From Natronospira bacteriovora (GTDB lineage Bacteria > Pseudomonadota > Gammaproteobacteria > Natronospirales > Natronospiraceae): a DNA stretch of 64,000 nt. The translations under genes were made by a program, and so were the position numbers. Positions 18,346-27,323 of the stretch are shown piece by piece. How positions within the stretch are numbered: the first letter of the stretch is position 1; every line of letters begins with the position of its first letter. The DNA lies in assembly GCF_030848495.1 (NCBI RefSeq), contig NZ_JAVDDT010000001.1:124001-188000 (forward strand), written 5' to 3'. The notes under the pieces are model-generated. The model saw only the letters and a list, made by a program, of their open reading frames with translations, ran no database searches and was not told where the DNA came from.

Positions 18346-18669
18346 ATGAAGCGTGATGCTGAGCATGACTGGGATGAGCTGCTCGAACAGCTTCAAAGCC
18401 ACGTTCACACCGAACTGGCACGTGAGCCACTCCCAAGCGAGAGCGACATGCTGCGCCTGGCCCGGGATTACGAATCCTTCGTCAGAATGGAACACCCGCC
18501 ACTGCGGGCCCGGCGCCTGGCGGAACAATTGCTCTTCCAGCAACGCCGGTACGCCGACGAGACACTCGTCCGGCAATTGGGGATCCGGGTGACCATCATG
18601 CTCGCGTCCATCTATCGAGACTGGCTTCAGACCGGCGGCTCCGGGTCGCCGAATCAGTCGGGCCAGTAA
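18346..18669 (+). CDS. Hypothetical small helical protein
   Basis: 107 residues, hydrophilic and mainly helical, rich in Arg, Glu and Leu (RLARDYESFVRMEHPPLRARRLAEQLLFQQRRY). It begins 11 bases after the DASS stop, so it may share that transcript. Its last 16 bases overlap the 3' end of the convergent membrane-protein gene. No family recognised. Confidence 0.5.
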   Translation: MKRDAEHDWDELLEQLQSHVHTELAREPLPSESDMLRLARDYESFVRMEHPPLRARRLAEQLLFQQRRYADETLVRQLGIRVTIMLASIYRDWLQTGGSGSPNQSGQ

Positions 18670-18938
18670 TGGAAAACGGTGAGGCCAAGCGCCAGCCACA
18701 GCAGGGCCTGGCTATACCATAGCCACCAGCGCTCGCGGATCGACCCCCAGAAGGCGGCGGCGGCCAGCACCGTCAGGCCCAGAAATATCACACCGTGCCC
18801 GAGCAGCGCAGGAATGTCCTGGCGGATATAGTCGTGCTGTGCGTTGAGGAAATACAGCAGGGTCACCACCAACAGGCCGATGGAGATGGCGAAACAGGAT
18901 CCAAGAATGATCCCGGTGAGAACGGACAGCGGACGCAT
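18654..18938 (-). CDS. Small membrane protein of three hydrophobic segments
   Basis: 94 residues. Three hydrophobic stretches are visible: residues 5-30, about 46-63 and about 73-88. GGAG lies nine bases before ATG 18938. Its 3' end overlaps the convergent 107-residue gene by 16 bases. No named family is recognised; it looks like a small inner-membrane protein of the type often beside prc-like genes. Confidence 0.55.
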   Translation of the reverse strand: MRPLSVLTGIILGSCFAISIGLLVVTLLYFLNAQHDYIRQDIPALLGHGVIFLGLTVLAAAAFWGSIRERWWLWYSQALLWLALGLTVFHYWPD

Positions 18939-19158
18939 GGCGGAGTCTCCTGCAGGGAAGTCGCAACGGTATCTGGCGCGGAATTATCCAGTTTGTGCGC
19001 CAGAATGCCAATCCTGAGCAGACCCGCGCCACCAGGCAGGGTTCGGAGGAACTCGAAATCGTCATCGGGTTCCAATATGCTGGATGAATCACCACTCCCG
19101 GCGGTCCGGCAGCAACCGGATCGAACCGGCGATACGACACCCGATCTTGGGGGACTCG

Positions 19159-21324
19159 ATGCCCAGAAAGCTGAAGACTGCGCTGACCCTGTTCGCACTG
19201 GCCTTGACCGGCACAGTCCTGCTCGGCCAGCCGAGCCACGCGGAAGGCAAGGACGTCTGTGGCGTTCCCGCGCTTGAAAACGGCAACGGCAACGGCGAGC
19301 CTCTGAGCCCCAGCGAGCAGCAACTCTTCCTGGACCGGGTAGTCACCGGCCTGCTCGAGCAGCATCATCTCAACGCTCACCGCTTCGATGACCGCCTGGC
19401 GCGCGAAGTGCTGGAGAATTTCATCGAGCGCACCGATCCCGGACGCTACTACCTCACGCAGTCGGATGTGGATGAATTCCGTCACCGGCACAATGAGCTG
19501 CTGAAGAACAGCGATCGGCATGGGACGGGGCAACGAATCGAACTGGCCTTCGAGTTTTTCGAGCGCTTTCGTGAACGGGTGAATGAGCGAATCGCCTTCA
19601 GCACCCGTTTCCTCGAGGAAGCACCCGACCTGGACGGCAATGAGGAGCTGCCCATTGATCGCAGCGAGGCCGACTGGGCTGCGAGCGAAGCCGAACTGGA
19701 CAGCCTGTGGGCCAAACGGGTCAAGAACGATGTGATTGGCCTGACCCTGGCCGGGCGTGAGTGGGATGATATTGCCGATACACTGACCCGTCGTTACCAG
19801 AATCTCAGGCGCAACGTCTCGCAAAGCAGCCGCAATGACGTCTTCGAGATGTTCATGAATGCGCATACCCTGACGCTGGACCCTCACACGGCCTACTTCT
19901 CCCCGCGGAACATGGAGGAGTTCGAGATACGCATGAGCCTGAGCCTTGAAGGCATTGGGGCGGCTCTGCAATCCATGGATGAATACGTCACCATCACCGA
20001 GATTCTGCCGGGCGGCCCGGCTGACAAGGACGGCACACTGCGCCCGCAGGACCGCATCACCGGGGTGGCGGCTCGCGACAAGTGCGAGATCGTCGACATT
20101 GTCGGCTGGCGAGTGGATGATGCCGTACAACTGATCCGCGGTCCGGAAGGAACAAAGGTTCGCCTTCGCTATCTGCCGGCAGACTCGGTGCCGGGGGATC
20201 CGGAGAAAACCATCGAGCTGGTTCGCAGTGAAGTCCAGCTGGAACAGCAGGCGGCACGCAAACTGATCCGTGACGTTGAACTCAATGGTGAAAGCCATCG
20301 TATTGGCGTCATCCAGATACCCACCTTCTACATGGATTTTCAGGCCCGAAGAGAAGGAAAGGAAGATTACCGCAGCACGACCCGCGATGTTCGGCGCCTG
20401 CTTCGTGAGCTGAAGGAAGAGGAAGTCGACGGACTTCTGGTCGATCTGCGCAACAATGGCGGTGGTTCCCTGATGGAAGCCACTGAATTGGCAGGTGTCT
20501 TCCTGGATAGTGGCCCGGTTGTCCAGTTGCTGGACAGTCGCGGCAATCTCGAGATTGCCGCGAATCCGGATGACGGTCGGGAATGGGATGGCCCCCTGGG
20601 CGTCATGATCAATCGCTTCAGTGCGTCCGCCTCTGAAATCTTTGCCGGCGCCATCCAGGACTACGGGCGCGGGGTGGTGATCGGATCACCCAGCTATGGC
20701 AAGGGTACCATTCAGAACCTGTTCGACCTGGATCGCTTTTCCAATCAGGGTGAAGCCGGTCAGCTCAAGTTCACTATCGGCAAGTTCTATCGGGTTAACG
20801 GAGACAGCATGCAACACCGGGGAGTTCTGCCTGATGTGCAGCTGCCCTCCGCCGTATCACTTGATGATTTTGGCGAAAGCACCAAGGACAATGCCTTGCC
20901 CTGGGACCAGATTGATGCGGCCGACTATGACGGCGAACCAATTCCGCGATCATTGATCGAGGCCCTGGGTGAAGCACATGGCAAACGCGCTTCCAGCGAC
21001 ATCGATTTCAGCACGCTGGTGGACGACATCCGCCAATACCGGGAAGTCCAGGAACGCAAGAGCATCTCTCTGAACCTGGAAACACGCAAGCAGGAACAGG
21101 ATCAGCTGCGTGAACGACGCCTGGCACAGGAGAACGTGCGTCGCGCAGCGAGGGGTGAGGCGGCGCTTGAAGACATGGAGGAGGATTCTGAAACCACCGG
21201 AGACCCGGATATTCTGCTGACGGAAAGCGCCCGAATCGTTGCCAATCTGGCCGCACTGCTCCCCCAGTACGCCGAGCATGAAAGCCGTTTTGCAGCAAGG
21301 AGACAGGCACTCAGGCAGGAATGA
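19159..21324 (+). CDS. prc: Carboxy-terminal processing protease Prc/Tsp
   Basis: A 721-residue periplasmic S41A protease with a signal peptide (MPRKLKTALTLFALALTGTVLLG, cut near PSHA). It has a long N-terminal helical domain, a PDZ domain around residues 255-345 (SLEGIGAALQSMD, GPADKDGTLRPQDRI), and the catalytic serine/lysine dyad: SASASEIFAG with the serine at 490-492 and SYGKGTIQ with Lys515. The C-terminal charged region matches Prc of gammaproteobacteria, which degrades tagged or misfolded periplasmic proteins and trims lytic endopeptidases. ATG 19159 has GGGGGA upstream. Confidence 0.93.
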   Translation: MPRKLKTALTLFALALTGTVLLGQPSHAEGKDVCGVPALENGNGNGEPLSPSEQQLFLDRVVTGLLEQHHLNAHRFDDRLAREVLENFIERTDPGRYYLTQSDVDEFRHRHNELLKNSDRHGTGQRIELAFEFFERFRERVNERIAFSTRFLEEAPDLDGNEELPIDRSEADWAASEAELDSLWAKRVKNDVIGLTLAGREWDDIADTLTRRYQNLRRNVSQSSRNDVFEMFMNAHTLTLDPHTAYFSPRNMEEFEIRMSLSLEGIGAALQSMDEYVTITEILPGGPADKDGTLRPQDRITGVAARDKCEIVDIVGWRVDDAVQLIRGPEGTKVRLRYLPADSVPGDPEKTIELVRSEVQLEQQAARKLIRDVELNGESHRIGVIQIPTFYMDFQARREGKEDYRSTTRDVRRLLRELKEEEVDGLLVDLRNNGGGSLMEATELAGVFLDSGPVVQLLDSRGNLEIAANPDDGREWDGPLGVMINRFSASASEIFAGAIQDYGRGVVIGSPSYGKGTIQNLFDLDRFSNQGEAGQLKFTIGKFYRVNGDSMQHRGVLPDVQLPSAVSLDDFGESTKDNALPWDQIDAADYDGEPIPRSLIEALGEAHGKRASSDIDFSTLVDDIRQYREVQERKSISLNLETRKQEQDQLRERRLAQENVRRAARGEAALEDMEEDSETTGDPDILLTESARIVANLAALLPQYAEHESRFAARRQALRQE

Positions 21325-21390
21325 AGCGGCAGGCCGGCCGGGCCGGAGCCCGGTCGGCCCGGGCCAGGGCGCCTCGGTCCAGAGCATCCG

Positions 21391-22473
21391 TCAAAGGAAT
21401 ACCTTCCTCAAATCCCAGAGGTCCATTTCCAGAACGTTGACCGGCATTGGCGTGGTATCACCCACCACTTCCGACCCTTCCGTGGAAATGCTTGGCTGCA
21501 GGGTATCCACGGACCGGAGATCCGGCACGGTCTGCATCTTTTCCTTGTACTTCACACGGGTACTCAAATAACGGGTTCTTCGGCGAACTTTCTCCGACCG
21601 CTCCCGGTCGGCACGCCAACGTCCAGAGACCTCCCGGATCTGGCGCATGATCTTGAGGCATTCCTCAGGGGGGCCGAAGTGCGCCTGGTGAACCGGCTTG
21701 TTGCGGGCCCCACGCGCCATGTCCACCACGCTGTCCTTCTGAAAACGGAGATAGAGATACTGAGCCAGGGCGATGGCGGCCAGGTTGATATGACGCCGAC
21801 CTTCCACGCTCAGGCCCTCATAACCCGGTGCCCCCCGATCCTGGACATCTCGGATACGACGGCGGCAGTCCTCCAGTTGCTGCTCCACCGGCTCAATCTC
21901 GAGCCGGGCCGCAGCCACTTCATCCTCCAGGCGCTTGCGCTTGAAGTAATGCCAGAAGCGTTGCGATCGACTCAGTTCCTGTTCAAGCTTGCGTTTCCTG
22001 GCGAGCACCATGCGATGCTCTTCCTCCACGTCCCGCAACTGAGTATCAAGGCGAGCCGCCTCTTCCTCCTGTTCGGTGCGAAACCGGGCGAGCTGCTGAT
22101 GACGCTCCTCTTTTTCCAGGTGCTGGGCAAGCTCGGTCACCAGATGGTTGATCTCGCCATGACAGGCAAACCAGATATCGCGCAGCTGGTAATAGACGAT
22201 GGCATTCTGCGCCCGGTCTGGATCGCTGAGCATTTCCTCGAGAGCCTTGAGGTTCTTTTCATTATCCGAACCGCGCTGCCTTAGCACCTCGACCTGCTGA
22301 CGCAGTGAGGTTTCCTCGGCCTGGGTCTGCCTGAGCTTCTCCTCAAGCTGCCGGCTTCGCTCCCGCTCGGCATTGAGTTGCGGAAAGCTGTCCGATTCGA
22401 TTCGTTTCGATTCCACAACGTCCGTGACGAAGAAACGCCCGATGCCGGGCAAGCGACTCAACCATTGCCTCAT
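21391..22473 (-). CDS. Hypothetical long coiled-coil protein
   Basis: 360 residues, no membrane segment. Residues about 35-85 and 105-215 are charged heptad-like coiled coils (RQLEEKLRQTQAEETSLRQQVEVLRQ; EEEAARLDTQLRDVEEEH), separated by a more conserved-looking block NAIVYYQLRDIWFACHGEINHL. A compact domain follows around 225-290 (GRRHINLAAIALAQYLYLRFQ). The gene converges on prc. I recognise no family; the structure suggests a scaffold or filament-forming role but nothing in the sequence proves it. Confidence 0.65.
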   Translation of the reverse strand: MRQWLSRLPGIGRFFVTDVVESKRIESDSFPQLNAERERSRQLEEKLRQTQAEETSLRQQVEVLRQRGSDNEKNLKALEEMLSDPDRAQNAIVYYQLRDIWFACHGEINHLVTELAQHLEKEERHQQLARFRTEQEEEAARLDTQLRDVEEEHRMVLARKRKLEQELSRSQRFWHYFKRKRLEDEVAAARLEIEPVEQQLEDCRRRIRDVQDRGAPGYEGLSVEGRRHINLAAIALAQYLYLRFQKDSVVDMARGARNKPVHQAHFGPPEECLKIMRQIREVSGRWRADRERSEKVRRRTRYLSTRVKYKEKMQTVPDLRSVDTLQPSISTEGSEVVGDTTPMPVNVLEMDLWDLRKVFL

Positions 22474-22605
22474 TCCCTGTCCCCCTGGCAGACCTGAACA
22501 ACGCAGTGAGCGTGCGGATCACGTTCATTGCTCCATTGTGTTCCATGTCGTGGGAAAAGCAAGCCAGACCCGGCTCGCTCCAATCGATTTCACAGCCCGT
22601 ACCGC

Positions 22606-23055
22606 CTAGAATCGATGTCCATTCTCGATACAGAACTCCAGCCACTTGTGAAACATCTGATTGCGGGCCCAGCGCTGTCGTATTTCTTCACCACCCGGAG
22701 TGACCCAGGGTCGCAGGATTCGATGTCGGTGGAACTCGCAACAGGAGGTGACTTCCGCCATGCGCGCATCATGATAGATTCGCACAATCAGATCCGGATC
22801 CGGCCAGACCGGCTCGCGGTCGGCATCGAACCAGTAGGTCAGCCGCAGCGTCGAGGTATAGGGGCATCGCTCCAGCACTTCAAGGTGCAAAGGCAGATCA
22901 CCCGGGACTCGTGAAATGGCATGGGCCGGGGGGGCGTCAAGTGCTTCGACCAGTGTGCGCAGTCTGCGATAATTCCCCTCATACAGACTCATCAGCCCGG
23001 CGAAGCTCCGCCTCGGGACCAGCCTGATACCCTGTCTGTCGGCTTCAATCAGCAT
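22606..23055 (-). CDS. DUF1249 family protein (YqiB-like)
   Basis: A 149-residue DUF1249 protein with the family pattern SFAGLMSLYEGNYRRLRTL near the N-terminus, ERCPYTSTLRLTYWF in the centre and RWARNQMFHKWLEFCI at the end. E. coli YqiB is a relative and its function is unknown. Start ATG 23055 matches the family's N-terminus; a longer frame reaching 23115 would add an atypical cysteine-rich leader and overlap the divergent phosphoglucomutase gene. Confidence 0.85.
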   Translation of the reverse strand: MLIEADRQGIRLVPRRSFAGLMSLYEGNYRRLRTLVEALDAPPAHAISRVPGDLPLHLEVLERCPYTSTLRLTYWFDADREPVWPDPDLIVRIYHDARMAEVTSCCEFHRHRILRPWVTPGGEEIRQRWARNQMFHKWLEFCIENGHRF

Positions 23056-23104
23056 AAGCCGCAATATAACACAGCCGATGAGCATGCAGGACGAGGAGAT
23101 TCCC

Positions 23105-24733
23105 TTGACAATCAAGGTGATAGAGACTACCCCATTCTCTGACCAGAAGCCCGGAACCGCCGGATTGCGCGAGTCCGTTGCACGTTTCAGGGAGCCTCAC
23201 TACCTCAACAATTTCATCCAGTCCGTCTTCGACAGCGTGCCCGATCTTGCGGGTGCCCGCCTGGTGATTGGCGGAGACGGCCGCCATTTCAACCGGGAGG
23301 CAGCGCAAACGTTGATCCGCATGGCCGTTGCCAACGGTGTTTCCGAGATCATTCTTGGCGCCGACGCCATTCTCTCGACACCCGCCGCCGCCCACCTGGT
23401 CGCCCTGGAAGGTGCCGCAGGCGGCTTTCTGCTGACCGCCAGCCACAACCCTGGGGGGCCGGACGGGGATTTCGGCATCAAATTCAATGTACGAGGCGGG
23501 GGACAGGCCTCAGCGGAGCTCACCGACCGCATTCACGCTCGCAGCCTGCAGATCCGTGAGTATCGGGAAGCCCACATCCCCCTGCCCCGCCTCGACGACA
23601 TCGGTCTCCATTCGCTGAGCGAGGGTTGCCGGCTGAGAATCGTCGACCCGGTCAACGCCCACGCCGATCTGATGGAAAGTCAGTTCGATTTTCCGGCCAT
23701 TGCCAGATGGCTCCAGGCACGACCCGGGCGTTTTCTCTTCGATGCCATGCACGCCGTCACAGGTCCCTACGCGCGGGAAGTGTTCGTCCGGCGTCTGGGG
23801 GGCGACGACTCGCTGCTGCTGAACGCCAGCCCCCGGGAAGATTTTGCCGGTGGCCACCCCGACCCCAACCCGGTGGATGCCGCCGATTTCGTCGCCCGCT
23901 TTGCCACTGCGGACGCCCCGGATCTGGGCGGTGCATCGGACGGTGACGGCGACCGCAACATGATCGTCGGGCCCGGCCGCATGGTGTCGCCCTGTGACAG
24001 CCTGGCCATCATCTGTGCAAACCACGACTGCATCCCCGGCCTGGCCGGGCGTCTCAAGGGCGTGGCGCGCTCCATGCCCACCAGTCGGGCACTGGATACC
24101 GTTGCCCAGGCCCTGGGCATCCCCTGCCACGAAACGCCGACGGGCTGGCGCTTCTTTGCCAGCCTGCTGGATGCCGGGCAAATCCAACTCTGTGGTGAGG
24201 AAAGTTTCGGCACCAGCAGCGACCATGTCCGAGAAAAGGACGGCCTCTGGGCCGTGCTGGCATGGATGCAGATGTTGGCAAGCCACAACTGCAGCGTGGA
24301 CGAGCTACTTGAACGCCATTGGCAACGCTTTGGACGCCACTATTTCGTTCGCCACGACCATGCCCTTAGCAGTGAACAGGGCGATGCCGTCATGGCCCAT
24401 CTCGATCAGCACACGGATCGCGGCAGACTGACCCTGGGCGGCTACGAGCTGAGCGCCGACAGCTTCAGTTACACGGACCCGATTTCAGGTCATACGGTGA
24501 CCCGGCAGGGGATTCGACTGCACACGGATACCGGCGGACGAATCGTCTTTCGCCTCTCGGGCACGGGCACCCAGGGCGCCACGCTCCGCATCTACCTGGA
24601 ACAGGCCGTGGCCGCCGACGCGGATTGGCGCCAGGATCGAGATGGGGTGCTCGAACCCCTGAGCCGCCTGGCGCTGGAGGCCGCCAATCTGCGGAAGCTG
24701 TGCGGGGAGACCACACCAACCGCCGTGATCTGA
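23105..24733 (+). CDS. pgm: Phosphoglucomutase (alpha-D-glucose)
   Basis: A 542-residue phosphohexomutase interconverting glucose-1-phosphate and glucose-6-phosphate. The opening TIKVIETTPFSDQKPGTAGLR, the catalytic serine loop TASHNPGG, the metal-binding DGDGDRN and the sugar-binding GEESFG are all present. I prefer the TTG at 23105 as start: GAGGAG lies six bases upstream and the protein then begins exactly like known Pgm proteins. ATGs at 23078 and 23084 are in frame but lack a ribosome site. It would feed glycogen or cell-envelope sugar nucleotides. Confidence 0.93.
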   Translation: MTIKVIETTPFSDQKPGTAGLRESVARFREPHYLNNFIQSVFDSVPDLAGARLVIGGDGRHFNREAAQTLIRMAVANGVSEIILGADAILSTPAAAHLVALEGAAGGFLLTASHNPGGPDGDFGIKFNVRGGGQASAELTDRIHARSLQIREYREAHIPLPRLDDIGLHSLSEGCRLRIVDPVNAHADLMESQFDFPAIARWLQARPGRFLFDAMHAVTGPYAREVFVRRLGGDDSLLLNASPREDFAGGHPDPNPVDAADFVARFATADAPDLGGASDGDGDRNMIVGPGRMVSPCDSLAIICANHDCIPGLAGRLKGVARSMPTSRALDTVAQALGIPCHETPTGWRFFASLLDAGQIQLCGEESFGTSSDHVREKDGLWAVLAWMQMLASHNCSVDELLERHWQRFGRHYFVRHDHALSSEQGDAVMAHLDQHTDRGRLTLGGYELSADSFSYTDPISGHTVTRQGIRLHTDTGGRIVFRLSGTGTQGATLRIYLEQAVAADADWRQDRDGVLEPLSRLALEAANLRKLCGETTPTAVI

Positions 24734-24828
24734 CTCGCCCCGCCACAGTCCGTCAGGCAAGGGCTGTGGCGGATGCCCGAACAAGGGGCGGGAACCGTGC
24801 CTGAAAATATTGATTAGCATTCTCTGAT

Positions 24829-24842
24829 TTGATATAAATCGG
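24829..24842 (+). promoter_or_regulatory. Possible FNR/Anr-type site upstream of cioA
   Basis: TTGATATAAATCGG matches eight of ten defined positions of the FNR consensus TTGAT-N4-ATCAA. It lies 28 bases before the cioA ATG. Oxygen control of a bd oxidase would make sense, but a single imperfect site is weak evidence. Confidence 0.4.
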
Positions 24843-24869
24843 ACACGCTATCGAGGCTCGGAGACTGTC

Positions 24870-26288
24870 ATGGAACTTGATCCGGTTCTGCTGTCGCGCA
24901 TCCAGTTCGCCTTCGTGGTCAGTTTTCACGCGATCTTCCCTGTCTTCACCATCGGCCTCGCCGCTTTCATCGCCTTCCTTGAGGGGCTGCTCTACAGGAC
25001 CGGCAACCCGGTCTACGAGGAACTCTCCCGCTTCTGGACCAAGGTCTTTGCCGTGGTCTTCGGCATGGGAGTGGTGTCTGGCATCGTCATGGCCTTCCAG
25101 TTCGGCACCAACTGGAGTGTTTTTTCCTATTCCGCCGCCAATTTCCTGGGACCGGTTCTGAGCTACGAAGTGGTCACCGCTTTCTTTCTGGAAGCGGTCT
25201 TTCTCGGTGTTCTCCTCTTCGGCCGTCACCGGGTGCCAGCGGGCACACACCTGTTCGCGGCCATCATGGTGGCCGTGGGCACATTCATATCCTCCTTCTG
25301 GATACTATCGGCCAACAGCTGGATGCAGACACCAGCCGGGGTGGAACTGCGTGATGGCATCTTCCACATGACCTCCTGGCTGGAAGCCATCTTCAACCCT
25401 TCCTTTGGCCTGCGTTTCCTGCACTTCGCCATTGCCGCCTTCCTGACCGCCGGTTTCGTGGTACTGGGCATTTCAGCCTGGTACCTGCGCCATGACAAGG
25501 CCACCGCCAGCAGCCGTCGCGCGCTGTCCATGACCGTGGTGCTGATGGCCATCCTGGCTCCCACCCAACTGGTGGTGGGTGATCTGCACGGCCTGGATAC
25601 CTTCAAGCACCAGCCCGAGAAGGTGGCAGCCATGGAGGGGATCTGGGAGACCCAGGAAGGGGCGCCACTGCTGCTGTTTGCCATTCCCAGCCAGTCAGCG
25701 GAACGCAATTTCCTGGAAATCGGCATCCCCAAGGGAGCCAGCCTGATCCTGACTCATGAACTGGATGGTGAGATTCGGGGGCTCAAGGAATGGGCACCGG
25801 AGGATAGACCCCATGTTGCGACGGTCTTCTGGAGCTTCCGCATCATGGTGGGGCTGGGATTGCTGATGATCGTGTTTGCTCTTGCCGGTGTCGTGCAGCT
25901 TGTTCGCGGGCGCCTGTACGAATCACGACGACTGCTCAGAATCTACACCTGGATGATCCCGGCACCCTTCATCGCCGTTCTGGCCGGCTGGTTTGTCACC
26001 GAGGTGGGTCGCCAGCCCTGGCTGGTTCACGGCATCATGCGGGTGGAAGAAGGCATCACGCCTTCCCTCACCGGTGGCATGGCCCTGTTCACGCTGATCG
26101 GCTTCATTCTGGTCTATTCGGCCGTATTCGTGGCGGGTGTCTATTATCTGGGCCGCGTCATGCGGGCGGGGCCCGAATCCTTCAAAGCGGAGGATGAGGA
26201 TTCCGGCATCGCCAAGCGGCCTCTGGCCAATGTGAGCACACGCCTGAGCGAGGGTGATGAACCCTGGGGCATTCCGGAGGGCAAGTGA
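24870..26288 (+). CDS. cioA: Cytochrome bd-type quinol oxidase subunit I (CIO type)
   Basis: A 472-residue subunit I of a bd-type ubiquinol oxidase in the inner membrane. The high-spin-haem histidine region FVVSFHAIFP lies near residue 20, FLHFAIA carries the second histidine, and GDLHGLDTFKHQPEKVAAMEG is the start of the periplasmic Q loop. The Q loop is short, as in cyanide-insensitive CioA rather than long-loop E. coli CydA. GGAG precedes ATG 24870. The gene overlaps subunit II by one base. Confidence 0.93.
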   Translation: MELDPVLLSRIQFAFVVSFHAIFPVFTIGLAAFIAFLEGLLYRTGNPVYEELSRFWTKVFAVVFGMGVVSGIVMAFQFGTNWSVFSYSAANFLGPVLSYEVVTAFFLEAVFLGVLLFGRHRVPAGTHLFAAIMVAVGTFISSFWILSANSWMQTPAGVELRDGIFHMTSWLEAIFNPSFGLRFLHFAIAAFLTAGFVVLGISAWYLRHDKATASSRRALSMTVVLMAILAPTQLVVGDLHGLDTFKHQPEKVAAMEGIWETQEGAPLLLFAIPSQSAERNFLEIGIPKGASLILTHELDGEIRGLKEWAPEDRPHVATVFWSFRIMVGLGLLMIVFALAGVVQLVRGRLYESRRLLRIYTWMIPAPFIAVLAGWFVTEVGRQPWLVHGIMRVEEGITPSLTGGMALFTLIGFILVYSAVFVAGVYYLGRVMRAGPESFKAEDEDSGIAKRPLANVSTRLSEGDEPWGIPEGK

Positions 26289-27292
26289 TGGAACTCATTG
26301 ACCTGACGCTCATCTGGATCGTGATTCTCGGCTTCGGGGTGTTGATGTACGTCCTCATGGACGGTTTCGACCTCGGGGTGGGCATCCTCTTTCCCTTCGC
26401 CCCCTCAAACGCCGCCCGGGACGACATGATGAATTCGGTGGCTCCGGTCTGGGACGGCAATGAGACCTGGCTGATACTGGGCGGGGCAGGCCTGCTCGCG
26501 GCTTTCCCCATGGTCTATGCCGTCTTCCTGCCCGCACTGTACATCGGTGTATTCCTTCTACTTGCGGGACTCATCTTTCGTGGTGTTGCCTTCGAGTTTC
26601 GCTTCAAGGCCAATCGCTCACGCTATATCTGGGACCACGCCTTCAATATCGGCTCCACCGTGGCGGCCTTTGCCCAGGGTGCTGTGGTCGGTGCCTACAT
26701 TCAGGGTTTCCAGGTGGAAGGTTTCCAGTATGTGGGCGGGCCCTTTGACTGGCTCACACCGTTTACTGTGATGACCGGCCTCGGGGTGGTTACCGGCTAT
26801 GCCCTGCTGGGTGCAACCTGGACCATTCTCAAGACCGAGGGCGAAACACAGCGCTGGGCCTGGCGCATCACTCCCTGGCTGATCGTCGGCATGCTCGCCT
26901 TCTTCCTGCTGGTCAGCGTGTGGACGCCCCTGACCAACGAACGGGTATTCGAACGCTGGTTCGGAAACATCGAAGTGTTGTGGATCTTCCCGGTGGCCAC
27001 ACTGGCGGTCTGCGCCTGGCTATACCAGGCTGTCCGCAAGCGTCGGGAAGGCACCCCCTTCGTGGCGACCATGACTCTCTTCGTGCTGTTCTACATCGGC
27101 CTGCTGATCAGCATGTGGCCCTACGCCGTGCCGCCCGAGCATACCTTCTGGGATGCCGCTTCGGACCCCGGCTCCCAGCTCTTCCTCCTGCTGGGCTTCC
27201 TGTTCGTCATTCCCTTCGTCCTTGGTTACACCGCCTGGACGTATTGGGTTTTTCGCGGAAAGGTGGGCAATCAACAGGGTTACGGCCACTGA
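26288..27292 (+). CDS. cioB: Cytochrome bd-type quinol oxidase subunit II
   Basis: A 334-residue CydB/CioB membrane subunit. Visible features are YVLMDGFDLGVGILFPF near the N-terminus, NEVGWDGNETWL-like PVWDGNETWLI, and FRGVAFEFRFK. It starts at the ATG embedded in the cioA stop (TGATG), an arrangement for coupled translation; an in-frame GTG at 26285 is an alternative. It forms the heterodimeric oxidase with subunit I. I see no separate CydX-like small gene in the 31-base gap before cydD. Confidence 0.93.
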   Translation: MELIDLTLIWIVILGFGVLMYVLMDGFDLGVGILFPFAPSNAARDDMMNSVAPVWDGNETWLILGGAGLLAAFPMVYAVFLPALYIGVFLLLAGLIFRGVAFEFRFKANRSRYIWDHAFNIGSTVAAFAQGAVVGAYIQGFQVEGFQYVGGPFDWLTPFTVMTGLGVVTGYALLGATWTILKTEGETQRWAWRITPWLIVGMLAFFLLVSVWTPLTNERVFERWFGNIEVLWIFPVATLAVCAWLYQAVRKRREGTPFVATMTLFVLFYIGLLISMWPYAVPPEHTFWDAASDPGSQLFLLLGFLFVIPFVLGYTAWTYWVFRGKVGNQQGYGH

Positions 27293-27323
27293 TTCCTCGC
27301 CAGACTGACGTGACGGGAGCGGC

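Noticed and set aside
18712-20298. 528-codon minus-strand frame over prc
   Set aside because: Prc is certain by its catalytic motifs; the antisense frame overlaps it and has no family features.
24740-24772. Hairpin after pgm as a terminator
   Set aside because: CGCCACAG/CTGTGGCG can pair, but the loop is long and no T-run follows.
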